In this document: one piece after another, positions 41,870 to 50,585 of the stretch
Position numbering within the stretch: position 1 is the stretch's first letter
Layout of the letters: every line of letters starts with the position of its first letter
Notes under the pieces: model-generated
Databases searched by the model: none
The model's input: the letters and a program-made list of their open reading frames with translations, nothing else
What the model was told of the DNA's origin: nothing
Assembly (NCBI GenBank): GCA_017410455.1
Contig: JAFQQT010000032.1
Location: forward strand, 1-64,000
Source: Clostridia bacterium
GTDB lineage: Bacteria > Bacillota > Clostridia > Christensenellales > Aristaeellaceae
DNA: 64,000 nucleotides
Direction of reading: 5' to 3'
Program-made: the position numbers and the translations under genes

Positions 41870-43032
41870 TGCGCGAGATATGGATCCGCACGGGCGAAAA
41901 CGGCCAGGACATTGCCATCCTGGAGGACGGCCATCTGGTGGAGTACCTTCCCGGCGAACGGGAATCGGCTGCCGAGGCCATCCTCATGGGCCGCGTGGAT
42001 CGCGTGGTACCCGGCATGAAGGCTGCCTTCGTGCATATCGGCCAGGAGAAGGCCGGCTTCCTGCCCCTGGAGGAGAGCGGGCGCGGCCTGCCGCCGCTGC
42101 GCACCGGTGACCGCATCATGGTACAGATCCGCAAGGCGGCTCAGGGCGTCAAGGGTGCTTTCCTGACCCGGGATGTGAACCTGGCAGGGGAGTACGTCCT
42201 GCTGTCGCCCGTGTCGCGGCAGATCGCTGTGTCCAGCCGCATCACCCGGGAAGCAGACCGCAAACGCCTCAAGGCCCTGGGCCGGGCAGTCGCCGCGGAC
42301 CGCTTCGGCCTGGTGATGCGTACCTCCGCCCAGGACGCGGACGAAGCGCTCCTGCGCGAGGAAGCGGAGCAGCTGTGGACAACCTGGCAGGCCGTTGCCA
42401 GGGCGGCCCCCACGGCCCATGTGCCCTCCGTTCTGCATGCGCCCCGCACCCTCCTGGATGCCGTCATCGACGATTACCGCCCCCGGGGCATTGACCGCAT
42501 CGTCAGCAACGACGCGGCCCTGCTCTCCCGCATGGAGCAAATTGCCCCCACCCTGCACATGGGCGACAATCTCTTCCATGTGGGCCGCATCAGCAATCAG
42601 CTGGCCCAGGGGCTGGAACGGCGCGTGTGGCTGAAATCCGGCGGAAACCTGGTCTTCGACCCCTGCGAGGCGATGACCGTCATCGACGTCAACACCGCCA
42701 AATTCACCGGCGAAAGGAGCCTGGAGGAGACTGTGCTGCAGCTGAACCTGGAGGCTGCGGCGGAGATTGCCCGGCAGGTGCGGCTGCGCAACTGCTCCGG
42801 CATCATCATCATTGACATGATCGACATGCACAGCGCCGAACACCGTCAGCGCGTCCTGAAGGAGCTGGAAAGCTGCTTCGCGGCTGACCGGGTGAAGACG
42901 GTGGTGCATGGCCTGACCTCCCTGGGCCTGGTGGAGATGACGCGCAGGCGCACCCGTCCGCCGCTGCGGGAGGTCATGAAGCAGCAGGCGGGCCCGTTGG
43001 ACATGACGGACGCGCCCGCATCCGAAGAATAA
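41869..43032 (+). CDS. rng: Ribonuclease E/G family protein, short form
   Basis: 387 residues from ATG 41869 (1-bp overlap with the previous stop). An S1-like domain (GRVDRVVPGMKAAFVHIGQE), then the catalytic core with TVIDVNTAKFTGE and GIIIIDMIDM giving the two metal-binding Asp residues. RNase G matures 16S rRNA 5' ends and decays mRNA. It ends near MTRRRTRPPL without the CPxCxG zinc-link that joins dimers in E. coli RNase E/G, so it is about 100 residues shorter than full-length RNase G. Confidence 0.92.
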   Translation: MREIWIRTGENGQDIAILEDGHLVEYLPGERESAAEAILMGRVDRVVPGMKAAFVHIGQEKAGFLPLEESGRGLPPLRTGDRIMVQIRKAAQGVKGAFLTRDVNLAGEYVLLSPVSRQIAVSSRITREADRKRLKALGRAVAADRFGLVMRTSAQDADEALLREEAEQLWTTWQAVARAAPTAHVPSVLHAPRTLLDAVIDDYRPRGIDRIVSNDAALLSRMEQIAPTLHMGDNLFHVGRISNQLAQGLERRVWLKSGGNLVFDPCEAMTVIDVNTAKFTGERSLEETVLQLNLEAAAEIARQVRLRNCSGIIIIDMIDMHSAEHRQRVLKELESCFAADRVKTVVHGLTSLGLVEMTRRRTRPPLREVMKQQAGPLDMTDAPASEE

Positions 43033-43043
43033 GGAGAATCCCG

Positions 43044-44444
43044 ATGGCTGAACGCAAGCCTGTACTCATTACCCCCGAGCAGCTGGCGCAGCAGCGAGCC
43101 TTTGCCGCCCTGGTCAGCGCTATGGAAAATCGCCCCCGCTCCTATCATGTGGTGACCTATGGCTGCCAGATGAACGCCCACGACTCGGAGAAGCTCTCCG
43201 GCATGCTGGCAGACATGGGCATGACCGAGGCCCCCACCCGCGAGGAGGCGGACTTCGTCATCTTCAATACCTGCTGCGTGCGCGACAACGCCGAGCGCCG
43301 CGCCCTGGGCAATGTCACCTGGCTGAAGGAGGTCCGCAAGAAGAACCCGAACCTCATCATCGCCGTCTGCGGCTGCATGATCCAGCAGCCCGGCATGGCG
43401 GAGAAGATTCTGCGGCAGTACAAGTTCATCGACCTGGCCTTCGGCACCTCCAACCTGTGGAAGCTGCCGGAGCTGCTGCACCGCACCATCACCTCCGACC
43501 GCGCTGTGGTCGTGGTGGAGGACGAGGACACCATCGCCGAGGATCTGCCCCTGCGCCGCCTGCGCACCGATGCGGCCTACATCACCATCATGTACGGCTG
43601 CGACAACTTCTGCAGCTACTGCATCGTGCCCTATGTGCGCGGCCGCGAGCGCAGCCGCGACCCGGAGGCCATCCTGGCCGAGGCCCGCGCCCTCTACGAG
43701 AGCGGCGTGAAGGAGATCATGCTCCTGGGCCAGAACGTCAACAGCTACGGCAAGGGCCTTGATTCCGGCGTGAATTTCCCGGAGCTCCTGCGCCGCCTGG
43801 ACGCCATCGGCATTCCCCGCATCCGCTTCATGACCAGCCACCCCAAGGATCTTTCCGACGAGCTGATCGGGGTGCTGGGGAGCGCCAGGCACATACTGCC
43901 CCAGTTCCATCTGCCGGTTCAGCACGGCAACGACGAGATCCTGCGCCGCATGAACCGCCGCTACACCCGGGAAGACTACCTGGACAAGGTGCGCAAGCTG
44001 CGCGCCGCCGTCCCCGGCATCGGCCTGACGACGGACATCATCGTCGGCTTCCCCGGCGAAACCCAGGAGCAGTTCGAGGATACCCTCTCCATCGTCGAGG
44101 AGGTGGGCTACGACAGCGCCTTCACCTTCATCTACTCGCCCCGCACGGGCACCGTCGCCGCCTCCATGGAGGAGCAGATCCCCGAGGATGTGGCCACCGA
44201 GCGCATCAAGCGCCTCATTGCCGTGCAGGAAGCCGGGCAGCGCAAGGCCATGGCGCGCTTCCTCGGCACGGAGGAGGAGGTGCTGGTGGAGGGTCTGTCC
44301 CGCCGCAGCAGCAAGGCTGTCTCCGGCCACGGGCGGCATGGCGTGTCCATCACCTTCCCGGGTACGGAAGCTGATATCGGGCAGATCGTCCGCGTCCGCG
44401 TGACGGAAATGAAGAACAATACCCTGATGGCAGAACGAATCTGA
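43044..44444 (+). CDS. miaB: tRNA-2-methylthio-N6-dimethylallyladenosine synthase
   Basis: 466 residues. MiaB adds a methylthio group to i6A37 of tRNAs reading UNN codons. N-terminal MTTase domain with Cys residues in TYGCQMNAHDSEK, FNTCCVRDNAERRA and CGCMIQQP; radical SAM motif CDNFCSYCIVPYVRGRE; C-terminal TRAM domain (EVLVEGLSRRSSK). Its substrate-maker miaA is at 49635 in the same region. AAGGAGAATCCCG precedes the ATG. Confidence 0.96.
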   Translation: MAERKPVLITPEQLAQQRAFAALVSAMENRPRSYHVVTYGCQMNAHDSEKLSGMLADMGMTEAPTREEADFVIFNTCCVRDNAERRALGNVTWLKEVRKKNPNLIIAVCGCMIQQPGMAEKILRQYKFIDLAFGTSNLWKLPELLHRTITSDRAVVVVEDEDTIAEDLPLRRLRTDAAYITIMYGCDNFCSYCIVPYVRGRERSRDPEAILAEARALYESGVKEIMLLGQNVNSYGKGLDSGVNFPELLRRLDAIGIPRIRFMTSHPKDLSDELIGVLGSARHILPQFHLPVQHGNDEILRRMNRRYTREDYLDKVRKLRAAVPGIGLTTDIIVGFPGETQEQFEDTLSIVEEVGYDSAFTFIYSPRTGTVAASMEEQIPEDVATERIKRLIAVQEAGQRKAMARFLGTEEEVLVEGLSRRSSKAVSGHGRHGVSITFPGTEADIGQIVRVRVTEMKNNTLMAERI

Positions 44445-44462
44445 TATGGAGGTATATGTAAA

Positions 44463-44858
44463 ATGCGTGAAGTGATGATGAAGGCCCAGGAGCTGGCCCA
44501 GGCCATCCTGGACACCGGTTACTACCAGAAGATGCAGGAGCTGGAGAACCAGCTCTCCGCCGACGAGACCGCCACGGCGCTGATCGCCGCCTTTGTGGAG
44601 AAGCGCAATGCCTTTGAACAGCTGATGCAGGCCGGCACGGCCTCCCGGGAGGAGTTCGCCGCCGCCGGGAAGGCCTACGCCGACGCCCAGACCGCCCTGG
44701 ATGAGAACGCCCTGGTGCAGGCGATGCGCGAGGCGCAGCAGCAGTACAACGACCTGATGGGCAATGTCAACCGCATCCTGCGCCTGGTGGTCACCGGCGA
44801 AACGGAGGATGAGGGCGGCTGCAACGGCAACTGCTCCTCCTGCAGCGGCTGCCACTGA
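44463..44858 (+). CDS. YlbF family protein with Cys-rich C-terminal tail
   Basis: 131 residues. An all-helical YlbF/YmcA core (ELAQAILDTGYYQKMQELEN...), then the tail GGCNGNCSSCSGCH with four Cys and a His. In Bacillus YlbF, YmcA and YaaT form the Y-complex, which binds iron-sulphur clusters and tunes RNase Y-dependent mRNA processing. The tail could hold a cluster or metal. Located between miaB and mutS, 18 bp after miaB. Confidence 0.9.
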   Translation: MREVMMKAQELAQAILDTGYYQKMQELENQLSADETATALIAAFVEKRNAFEQLMQAGTASREEFAAAGKAYADAQTALDENALVQAMREAQQQYNDLMGNVNRILRLVVTGETEDEGGCNGNCSSCSGCH

Positions 44859-44877
44859 TTTTCCGCAGGTGGAAAAT

Positions 44878-44985
44878 CAAATTCGGAATTCGGAATGATG
44901 AATTCGGAATTTATTGACCTGCACTGCACCCGAAACTGTTTCCACACTCCCAATTCCGAATTCCGAATGAAGAATTCCGAATTAT
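44878..44985. repeat. Intergenic inverted-repeat element upstream of mutS
   Basis: The left arm (about 44880-44912) and right arm (about 44951-44985) consist of AATTCGGAATTCGGAAT words in opposite orientation around a 38-bp core. Each arm is itself part-palindromic (GGAATTCC-like). It fills nearly the whole ylbF-mutS gap and ends 20 bp before the mutS ATG. Built on the same plan as the elements at 1-293 and 9349-9484. Confidence 0.75.
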
Positions 44986-45006
44986 GCCGAACAAAGTGAG
45001 GTACCT

Positions 45007-47610
45007 ATGGCCCTGACACCGATGATGCAGCAGTACCTGCAGCTGAAAGCCGATAATCCGGGGTGCATCCTGTTTTTCCGGCTGGGCGACTTTTACGAGA
45101 TGTTCTTTGACGATGCGCGGCTTGTGTCCCGGGAGCTGGAGCTGACGCTGACCGGGCGGGACTGCGGCCTTGAGGAGCGCGCCCCCATGTGCGGCGTGCC
45201 CCATCATGCGGTGGATACCTACGTGCAGCGCCTGGTCGTCAAGGGCTACAAGGTCGCCATCTGTGAGCAGATGGAGGATCCCGCGCTGGCCAAGGGGCTG
45301 GTGCAGCGGGGCATCACACGCATCATCACCCCTGGCACGGTGATCGAATCCAACATGCTGGACGAGCGGGCGAACAATTACCTGCTGTCCATCTGCTTCG
45401 CGCCGGACCGGGCAGGTCTGGCCTTTGCGGATGTGTCCACGGGTGAATTCTTCGTGCATGAGGTGGTCAGCCCTGCCGACACCCTGGCGGATGAGATGGC
45501 ACGCATCGCCCCGATGGAAGTGATCACATCGGACATGGTGAAGCTGCGCGAGTGCATGGGCCGGGAGGTCAGCAACGCCTCCGAGCAGCCCGGCGCGTGG
45601 TATCAGCTGGCCAATGCCACCGAGACCCTCTGCCGCCACTTCCGCCTCAGCGACCTCTCGCCCCTGGGGCTGAGCGAGGAGTACAAGGCCGCAGCCTGCG
45701 CGGCGGGCGCGCTGATGCGCTACCTGGCCGATACGCAGAAGAACGCCCTGCAGCACATCACGGCCCTGCGCATCCATCAGGGCTCGGAAACGATGCTGCT
45801 GGACCGCAACACCCGCCGCAACCTGGAATTGACCGAGTCCATCCGGGGCCGGAGCCGCAAGGGGAGCCTGCTGGCTCTGATGGACAAGACGGCCACGGCC
45901 ATGGGCGGCCGCCTGCTGCGCGCCTGGATCGAGCAGCCCCTCATCAGCCGCGGGAAGATCGAGCGCCGCCTGGACGCGGTGGAGGAGTTCGCCGACCAGC
46001 ATGTGCTGACCATGACGCTGCTGGATGAGCTTCAGGGCGTCTACGACGTGGAGCGCCTGCTGTCCCGCGTGGCATACAAGAACCTCAACGCCAGGGATTG
46101 CCTGGCCCTGTGCGCGTCGCTGGGCAAGGTGCCGGCCATCCGGGAACTGCTGATGAACTGCCGGAGCGAGGCGCTGCGCGAGGTGCTGGAGGGTCTTGAC
46201 CCTCTGGAGGACCTGACGGCGCTGCTGGCGCGGGCTATCCACCCCGACGCGCCCCAGACCATCACCGAGGGCGGCATCATCCGCGATGGTTACAGCCAGA
46301 TGCTGGATGAGTACCGCGAGGCCTCCACCAGCGGGCGGCAGTGGATCGTCGAACTGGAGCAGCGCGAGCGCGAGGCCACGGGCATCCGCAACCTGCGCGT
46401 GCAGTACAACAAGGTCTTCGGCTACTACATCGAGGTCACCAAGAGCTACTACGACATGGTGCCCATGCGCTATGTCCGCAAGCAGACGCTGGCCAACTGC
46501 GAGCGCTACATGACCCCGGAGCTCAAGGACATCGAGCAGAAGATTGTCGGCGCGCAGGAGCAGAGCGTGCGGCTGGAGCTGCAGCTCTTCACCGAGATCC
46601 GCGAGCGCATCGCGGCGGAGATCAGCCGCATCCAGCGCACCGCCATGGCCCTCAAGACCCTGGACGCGCTGCTGAGCCTGGCGCGCATCGCGGTGACGAA
46701 CCATTACGTCCGCCCGCAGATGAACGACGAGGGCGTACTGGAGATCGTCGAAGGCCGTCACCCGGTGGTGGAGCAGTCCATGACCGAAGGCGGCTTCGTG
46801 CCCAACGACACTCACATGAACGGCCAGGGCAGCCGCATGTGCATCATCACCGGCCCCAACATGGCCGGCAAGTCCACCTACATGCGTCAGGTGGCGCTGA
46901 TCACGCTCATGGCGCATGTGGGCAGCTTCGTGCCCGCAACCGGCGCGAACATCCCCATTGTCGACCGCATCTTCACCCGTGTGGGGGCCTCCGACGACCT
47001 GGCGTCCGGCCAGTCCACCTTCATGGTGGAGATGTCGGAGACCGCCTACATCCTGCGCAACGCGACGGAGAAGTCGCTGGTGATCCTGGATGAGATCGGC
47101 CGCGGCACCTCCACCTTTGACGGACTGGCCATCGCCTGGGCGGTGGTGGAGTTCCTCACCGACAAGCAGAAATCCGGCGCGAAGACGCTCTTTGCCACCC
47201 ACTATCACGAGCTTTCCGAGCTGGAGGGGCATATCGAGGGCGTGGAGAACTACTGCATCTCCGTGCGCGAACACGGCGAGGATGTCATCTTCCTGCGCAA
47301 GATCCAGCGCGGCGGGGCGGACAAGTCCTTCGGCGTGCATGTGGCGCGGCTGGCGGGCGTACCCAAGCCCGTGCTGGTGCGCGCCCATGAGATCCAGGCG
47401 CGCCTGGAGGTCAGCAACATCAACCAGAAGGGCATCGGCCAGAACATCCTGGAGGACAATGCGGACCGTCCCGCCGAGCAGGTGGACATGTTCGACTTTG
47501 CCCGCACGGAGATCATCCACGAGCTGCAGACCATCGATGTGATGGCGCTGACGCCCATGGACGCCATCAACCGGCTGTTCCTGCTGCGGGAGAAGGCCCG
47601 GAAGCTGTAA
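45007..47610 (+). CDS. mutS: DNA mismatch repair protein MutS
   Basis: 867 residues, standard MutS1 length. The mismatch-reading Phe-x-Glu lies in RLGDFYEMFFDDA; clamp and lever regions follow; the ATPase shows Walker A GPNMAGKSTYMRQ, LVILDEIGRGTSTFDGLA and FATHYHELSELE, and the C-terminus has the short helix-hairpin tail. GTGAGG before the ATG comes from just after the intergenic element. Followed after 54 bp by mutL. Confidence 0.97.
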   Translation: MALTPMMQQYLQLKADNPGCILFFRLGDFYEMFFDDARLVSRELELTLTGRDCGLEERAPMCGVPHHAVDTYVQRLVVKGYKVAICEQMEDPALAKGLVQRGITRIITPGTVIESNMLDERANNYLLSICFAPDRAGLAFADVSTGEFFVHEVVSPADTLADEMARIAPMEVITSDMVKLRECMGREVSNASEQPGAWYQLANATETLCRHFRLSDLSPLGLSEEYKAAACAAGALMRYLADTQKNALQHITALRIHQGSETMLLDRNTRRNLELTESIRGRSRKGSLLALMDKTATAMGGRLLRAWIEQPLISRGKIERRLDAVEEFADQHVLTMTLLDELQGVYDVERLLSRVAYKNLNARDCLALCASLGKVPAIRELLMNCRSEALREVLEGLDPLEDLTALLARAIHPDAPQTITEGGIIRDGYSQMLDEYREASTSGRQWIVELEQREREATGIRNLRVQYNKVFGYYIEVTKSYYDMVPMRYVRKQTLANCERYMTPELKDIEQKIVGAQEQSVRLELQLFTEIRERIAAEISRIQRTAMALKTLDALLSLARIAVTNHYVRPQMNDEGVLEIVEGRHPVVEQSMTEGGFVPNDTHMNGQGSRMCIITGPNMAGKSTYMRQVALITLMAHVGSFVPATGANIPIVDRIFTRVGASDDLASGQSTFMVEMSETAYILRNATEKSLVILDEIGRGTSTFDGLAIAWAVVEFLTDKQKSGAKTLFATHYHELSELEGHIEGVENYCISVREHGEDVIFLRKIQRGGADKSFGVHVARLAGVPKPVLVRAHEIQARLEVSNINQKGIGQNILEDNADRPAEQVDMFDFARTEIIHELQTIDVMALTPMDAINRLFLLREKARKL

Positions 47611-47611
47611 A

Positions 47612-47648
47612 ACCGACCGCACGTCGGTCAAACCCGACTTGAAGTCGG
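47612..47648. repeat. Two adjacent GAC/GTC palindromes between mutS and mutL
   Basis: ACCGAC-CGCAC-GTCGGT (47612-47628) and CCGACTT-G-AAGTCGG (47634-47648). They occupy most of the 54-bp gap and belong to a family seen again in mutL, miaA, the PLP lyase gene and after it. Confidence 0.85.
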
Positions 47649-47664
47649 CATCAAGGAGGAAACC

Positions 47665-49626
47665 ATGGCTGGAAAGATACTGCTGCTGAGCGACGAGGTC
47701 GTCGGCAAGATCGCAGCGGGCGAGGTGGTCGAGCGGCCATCGGCAGCCATCAAGGAAATGGTGGAGAACAGCCTGGACGCGGGCGCAACGGCTGTGACCG
47801 TGGAGATCCGCGACGGCGGCGTGAGCTACTTCCGCGTGACGGACAATGGCAGCGGCATCGACCAGAGCGAGATCCGCATGGCCTTCGAGCGCCACGCGAC
47901 GTCAAAGATCACCCGGTCGGACGATCTCTTCGGCATCCGCACGCTGGGCTTCCGTGGGGAGGCGCTGGCCTCCATCGCTGCGGTGGCGAAGGTCACCTGC
48001 ACCACCCGCACCAGGCAGGACGCCACCGGCGTGAAGGTGGTCAACGAGGGCGGGCGCATCACGGCCATTGAGGAGGCAGCCTGCCCGGAGGGCACCAGCT
48101 TCGTGGTACGCGAACTGTTCTACAACACGCCCGTGCGCCTGAAGTTCCTCAAGAAGCCCGTCACCGAGGCCGGGTATGTCTCCGACCTGATGATGCGGCT
48201 GATCCTGTCCCGCCCCGACGTCAGCTTCCGCTACATCAGCCAGGGCAAGACCGTGTACCACTCCGCCGGCGATGGCAAGCTGCAGAGCGCCGTCTTCAGC
48301 ATCTACGGCAAGGAGCTGCTGCGCTCCATGCGCGAGGTGGATGGGCATCAGGGCGGCGTGCTGCTCAAGGGCTTTGTGGGCGTGGGGGAGGCCGGGCGCG
48401 CCAGCCGCGGGCATCAGTCTTTCTTCATCAACGGGCGCTACATGCGCAGCGGGCTGCTGTCTGCCGCCGTGGAAGCCGCCTGCCGCGAACGCCTTGTTTC
48501 CGGCCGGTACCCCACCTGCGTGCTGCACCTGACCATGCCCTTTGAGGCCGTGGACGTCAATGTGCACCCCAACAAGCTGGAGGTGCGCTTCCAGAATGAG
48601 CAGGCCGTGGCGGAGGCTGTGGAGGCCATCGTCCGGGACGCGCTGGTGGAGAAGAACGCGCTGGAGCGGCCGGAGGTGCTACGTCTTGTGTCGGAAGCGC
48701 CCGCACCCGCGCCCGTTGCAGTGACAAAACAGACCGCGATTCCACCTGTGACCGACCAGAAGTCGGTTGTTGTGCCGACCCTGAAGGCAAGTGATGTACC
48801 GCCTGCTGCAAAGGTGCAGGCGAAACCGGAAACGCCGCCTGCTGCAGAGCCTGCGCAGCCGGAAGCGCCTCAGAAAGCCACTTGCGTCCCCCCGCTGACG
48901 GAGCTGAAGCCCATCAACCCCGTCCTGCGGCAGACGACGATGCTGCCTGTCACGCCGCGCCCCGCGCCCGTGCCGCCGCCCGCGCCTGTCAGGCGGCCGG
49001 AACCTGCGCGGCAGGCTGCTCCGGTTGCGGATTCCTTCCTGCCGGAGGCGGAAAAGCCCCTGCGCCTGATGGGCACGGCCTTTGGCTGCTACATCGTGGT
49101 GGAATATGAGGAGAACCTGCTGCTGATCGACCAGCATGGCGTGCATGAGCGGCTGCTCTTTGACCGGATGATGAAGGCGCTGGACAAGCAGTCCTGCGCG
49201 CAGGAGCTGCTGATCCCCATGATCGTGCCGGCAACGCGCCGCGAGCAGCAGCTCCTTGAGGAGCACCGCGACATGCTGCAGACCCTCGGCCTGTCGGTGG
49301 AATCCTTCGGCGAGACGGAGGTGGCGATCCGCTCGATCCCGATGATCCTGGGGCAACCCCAGGCGGGCGACCTCCTCCGGGAGATCATCGACCAGCTGGA
49401 GGGGGAGCGCGGCGTTATCTCGCTGGAGAAGCGGCGCGCGGGCATCCTCGCCCTGGCCTGCAAGAAGGCCGTCAAGCCCGGCGAACGCCTGAGCGAAAGC
49501 GACCTGCGGACGCTGGTGAGCCGCATGGTGGACGAGCACGTTACCCCCACCAGCCCGCGCGGCACGCCGCTGATCATCGCGCTGACAAAGGGCGATATCG
49601 ACCGGCGCTTCCGCCGCCTGAATTGA
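47665..49626 (+). CDS. mutL: DNA mismatch repair protein MutL
   Basis: 653 residues. N-terminal GHKL ATPase: AAGEVVERPSAAIKEMVENS, DNGSGI, RGEALASI. A Pro-rich linker (about 345-470), then a dimerisation/endonuclease domain with DQHGVHERLLF (usually DQHAxxE). ACKKAVKPGERLS keeps one Cys motif, but the usual CPHGRP reads SPRGTP, so a Cys and His commonly used for metal are absent. The Pro-rich linker contains one of the GAC/GTC palindromes (48751-48767). AAGGAGGAAACC precedes the ATG. Confidence 0.96.
   Translation: MAGKILLLSDEVVGKIAAGEVVERPSAAIKEMVENSLDAGATAVTVEIRDGGVSYFRVTDNGSGIDQSEIRMAFERHATSKITRSDDLFGIRTLGFRGEALASIAAVAKVTCTTRTRQDATGVKVVNEGGRITAIEEAACPEGTSFVVRELFYNTPVRLKFLKKPVTEAGYVSDLMMRLILSRPDVSFRYISQGKTVYHSAGDGKLQSAVFSIYGKELLRSMREVDGHQGGVLLKGFVGVGEAGRASRGHQSFFINGRYMRSGLLSAAVEAACRERLVSGRYPTCVLHLTMPFEAVDVNVHPNKLEVRFQNEQAVAEAVEAIVRDALVEKNALERPEVLRLVSEAPAPAPVAVTKQTAIPPVTDQKSVVVPTLKASDVPPAAKVQAKPETPPAAEPAQPEAPQKATCVPPLTELKPINPVLRQTTMLPVTPRPAPVPPPAPVRRPEPARQAAPVADSFLPEAEKPLRLMGTAFGCYIVVEYEENLLLIDQHGVHERLLFDRMMKALDKQSCAQELLIPMIVPATRREQQLLEEHRDMLQTLGLSVESFGETEVAIRSIPMILGQPQAGDLLREIIDQLEGERGVISLEKRRAGILALACKKAVKPGERLSESDLRTLVSRMVDEHVTPTSPRGTPLIIALTKGDIDRRFRRLN
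48751..48767. repeat. GAC/GTC palindrome inside mutL linker
   Basis: ACCGAC-CAGAA-GTCGGT, perfect 6-bp arms, read in frame as T-D-Q-K-S-V in the non-conserved linker of MutL. Confidence 0.8.
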
Positions 49627-49634
49627 GGTGCGAT

Positions 49635-50585
49635 ATGGACAAAAACGAATGCTGGGTGCTGACCGGCCCCACCGCCAGCGGCAAGACCGCGCTGTCCATC
49701 CGCCTCGCAAGAGCCCATCAATGCGAGATCATCTGCATGGACTCCATGCAGATCTACCGCCGCATGAACATCGGCACGGCCAAACCCACCATGGACGAAA
49801 TGGAGGGCGTGCCCCATCACATGATCGATGTGGCGGAGCCCGACGAGGCCTTCTCCGTCGCCCGGTATCAGGAGATGGCAGAAGCGTGCATCGCGGACAT
49901 CCACAGCCGGGGGAAGCGCGCGCTGCTGGTGGGCGGCACGGGCCTGTACCTGCGGGCGCTGCGGCAGCCGATGGCCATGGGCGACGTGTCCGCAGACGAG
50001 GCCATCCGCGCGGAGCTGGAGGCCATCGCCATCGAAAATGGCGGCAAGCAACGGCTGCATGACATGCTGGAGGCGGTCGACCCGGTGACGGCGGCGCGCC
50101 TGCATGTCAACGACAGCCGCCGGGTTATCCGCGCGCTGGAGGTGTACCGGCTGACGGGGCTGCCGTTCTCGCAGCAGCCTCAGATACAGACCGGAAGTCG
50201 GTATCAATACCGCGTCGCCACCCTGACGATGGATCGCACGACCCTCTACCAGCGGGTGGAGAAGCGCATCGATATCATGTTCGCGCAGGGGCTGGCGGAG
50301 GAGGTGCGCGGCCTACTGGACAGCGGCGTTCCCGCCGACGCGCAGGCCATGAAGGCCATCGGCTACAAGGAGCTGGTGCCCTATGTTCGCGGCGAGGCGA
50401 CCTTTGAGGAGACGGACTACCTCCTCAAGCTCAACACCCGCCACTACGCCAAGCGCCAGCTGACGTGGATGCGCCGGGAACCGGACGTCCTCTGGGTGGA
50501 TGGCCTCGCGCCCGACGCTTATGACAGGCTCGAAAACTGGTATGTACACGGCGTCGGCGACGCCACAAAAGGAGAAGAAGCATGA
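49635..50585 (+). CDS. miaA: tRNA dimethylallyltransferase
   Basis: 316 residues from ATG 49635 (GAGGTGCGAT upstream; a TTG at 49623 is less likely). It transfers a dimethylallyl group to A37 of tRNAs, making the substrate of MiaB. P-loop LTGPTASGKTALSI, catalytic Asp in CMDSMQIYRRMNIGTAKP, HHMIDV, VGGTGLYLRAL, and QAMKAIGYKEL. It lies 8 bp behind mutL, the widespread mutS-mutL-miaA order. A GAC/GTC-family repeat lies within (50189-50203). Confidence 0.97.
   Translation: MDKNECWVLTGPTASGKTALSIRLARAHQCEIICMDSMQIYRRMNIGTAKPTMDEMEGVPHHMIDVAEPDEAFSVARYQEMAEACIADIHSRGKRALLVGGTGLYLRALRQPMAMGDVSADEAIRAELEAIAIENGGKQRLHDMLEAVDPVTAARLHVNDSRRVIRALEVYRLTGLPFSQQPQIQTGSRYQYRVATLTMDRTTLYQRVEKRIDIMFAQGLAEEVRGLLDSGVPADAQAMKAIGYKELVPYVRGEATFEETDYLLKLNTRHYAKRQLTWMRREPDVLWVDGLAPDAYDRLENWYVHGVGDATKGEEA
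50189..50203. repeat. GACCGGAAGTCGG repeat inside miaA
   Basis: The 13-mer GACCGGAAGTCGG here is identical to the one after the PLP lyase gene (51837-51849) but is read in another frame (T-G-S-R), pointing to a DNA-level repeat rather than a protein motif. Confidence 0.7.

Noticed and set aside
44911..47895. Open frame of 994 codons antisense to mutS and its flanks
   Set aside because: It mirrors a strongly GC-biased real gene; the product is His/Leu/Gly-rich low complexity with no family features, while mutS on the other strand is certain.
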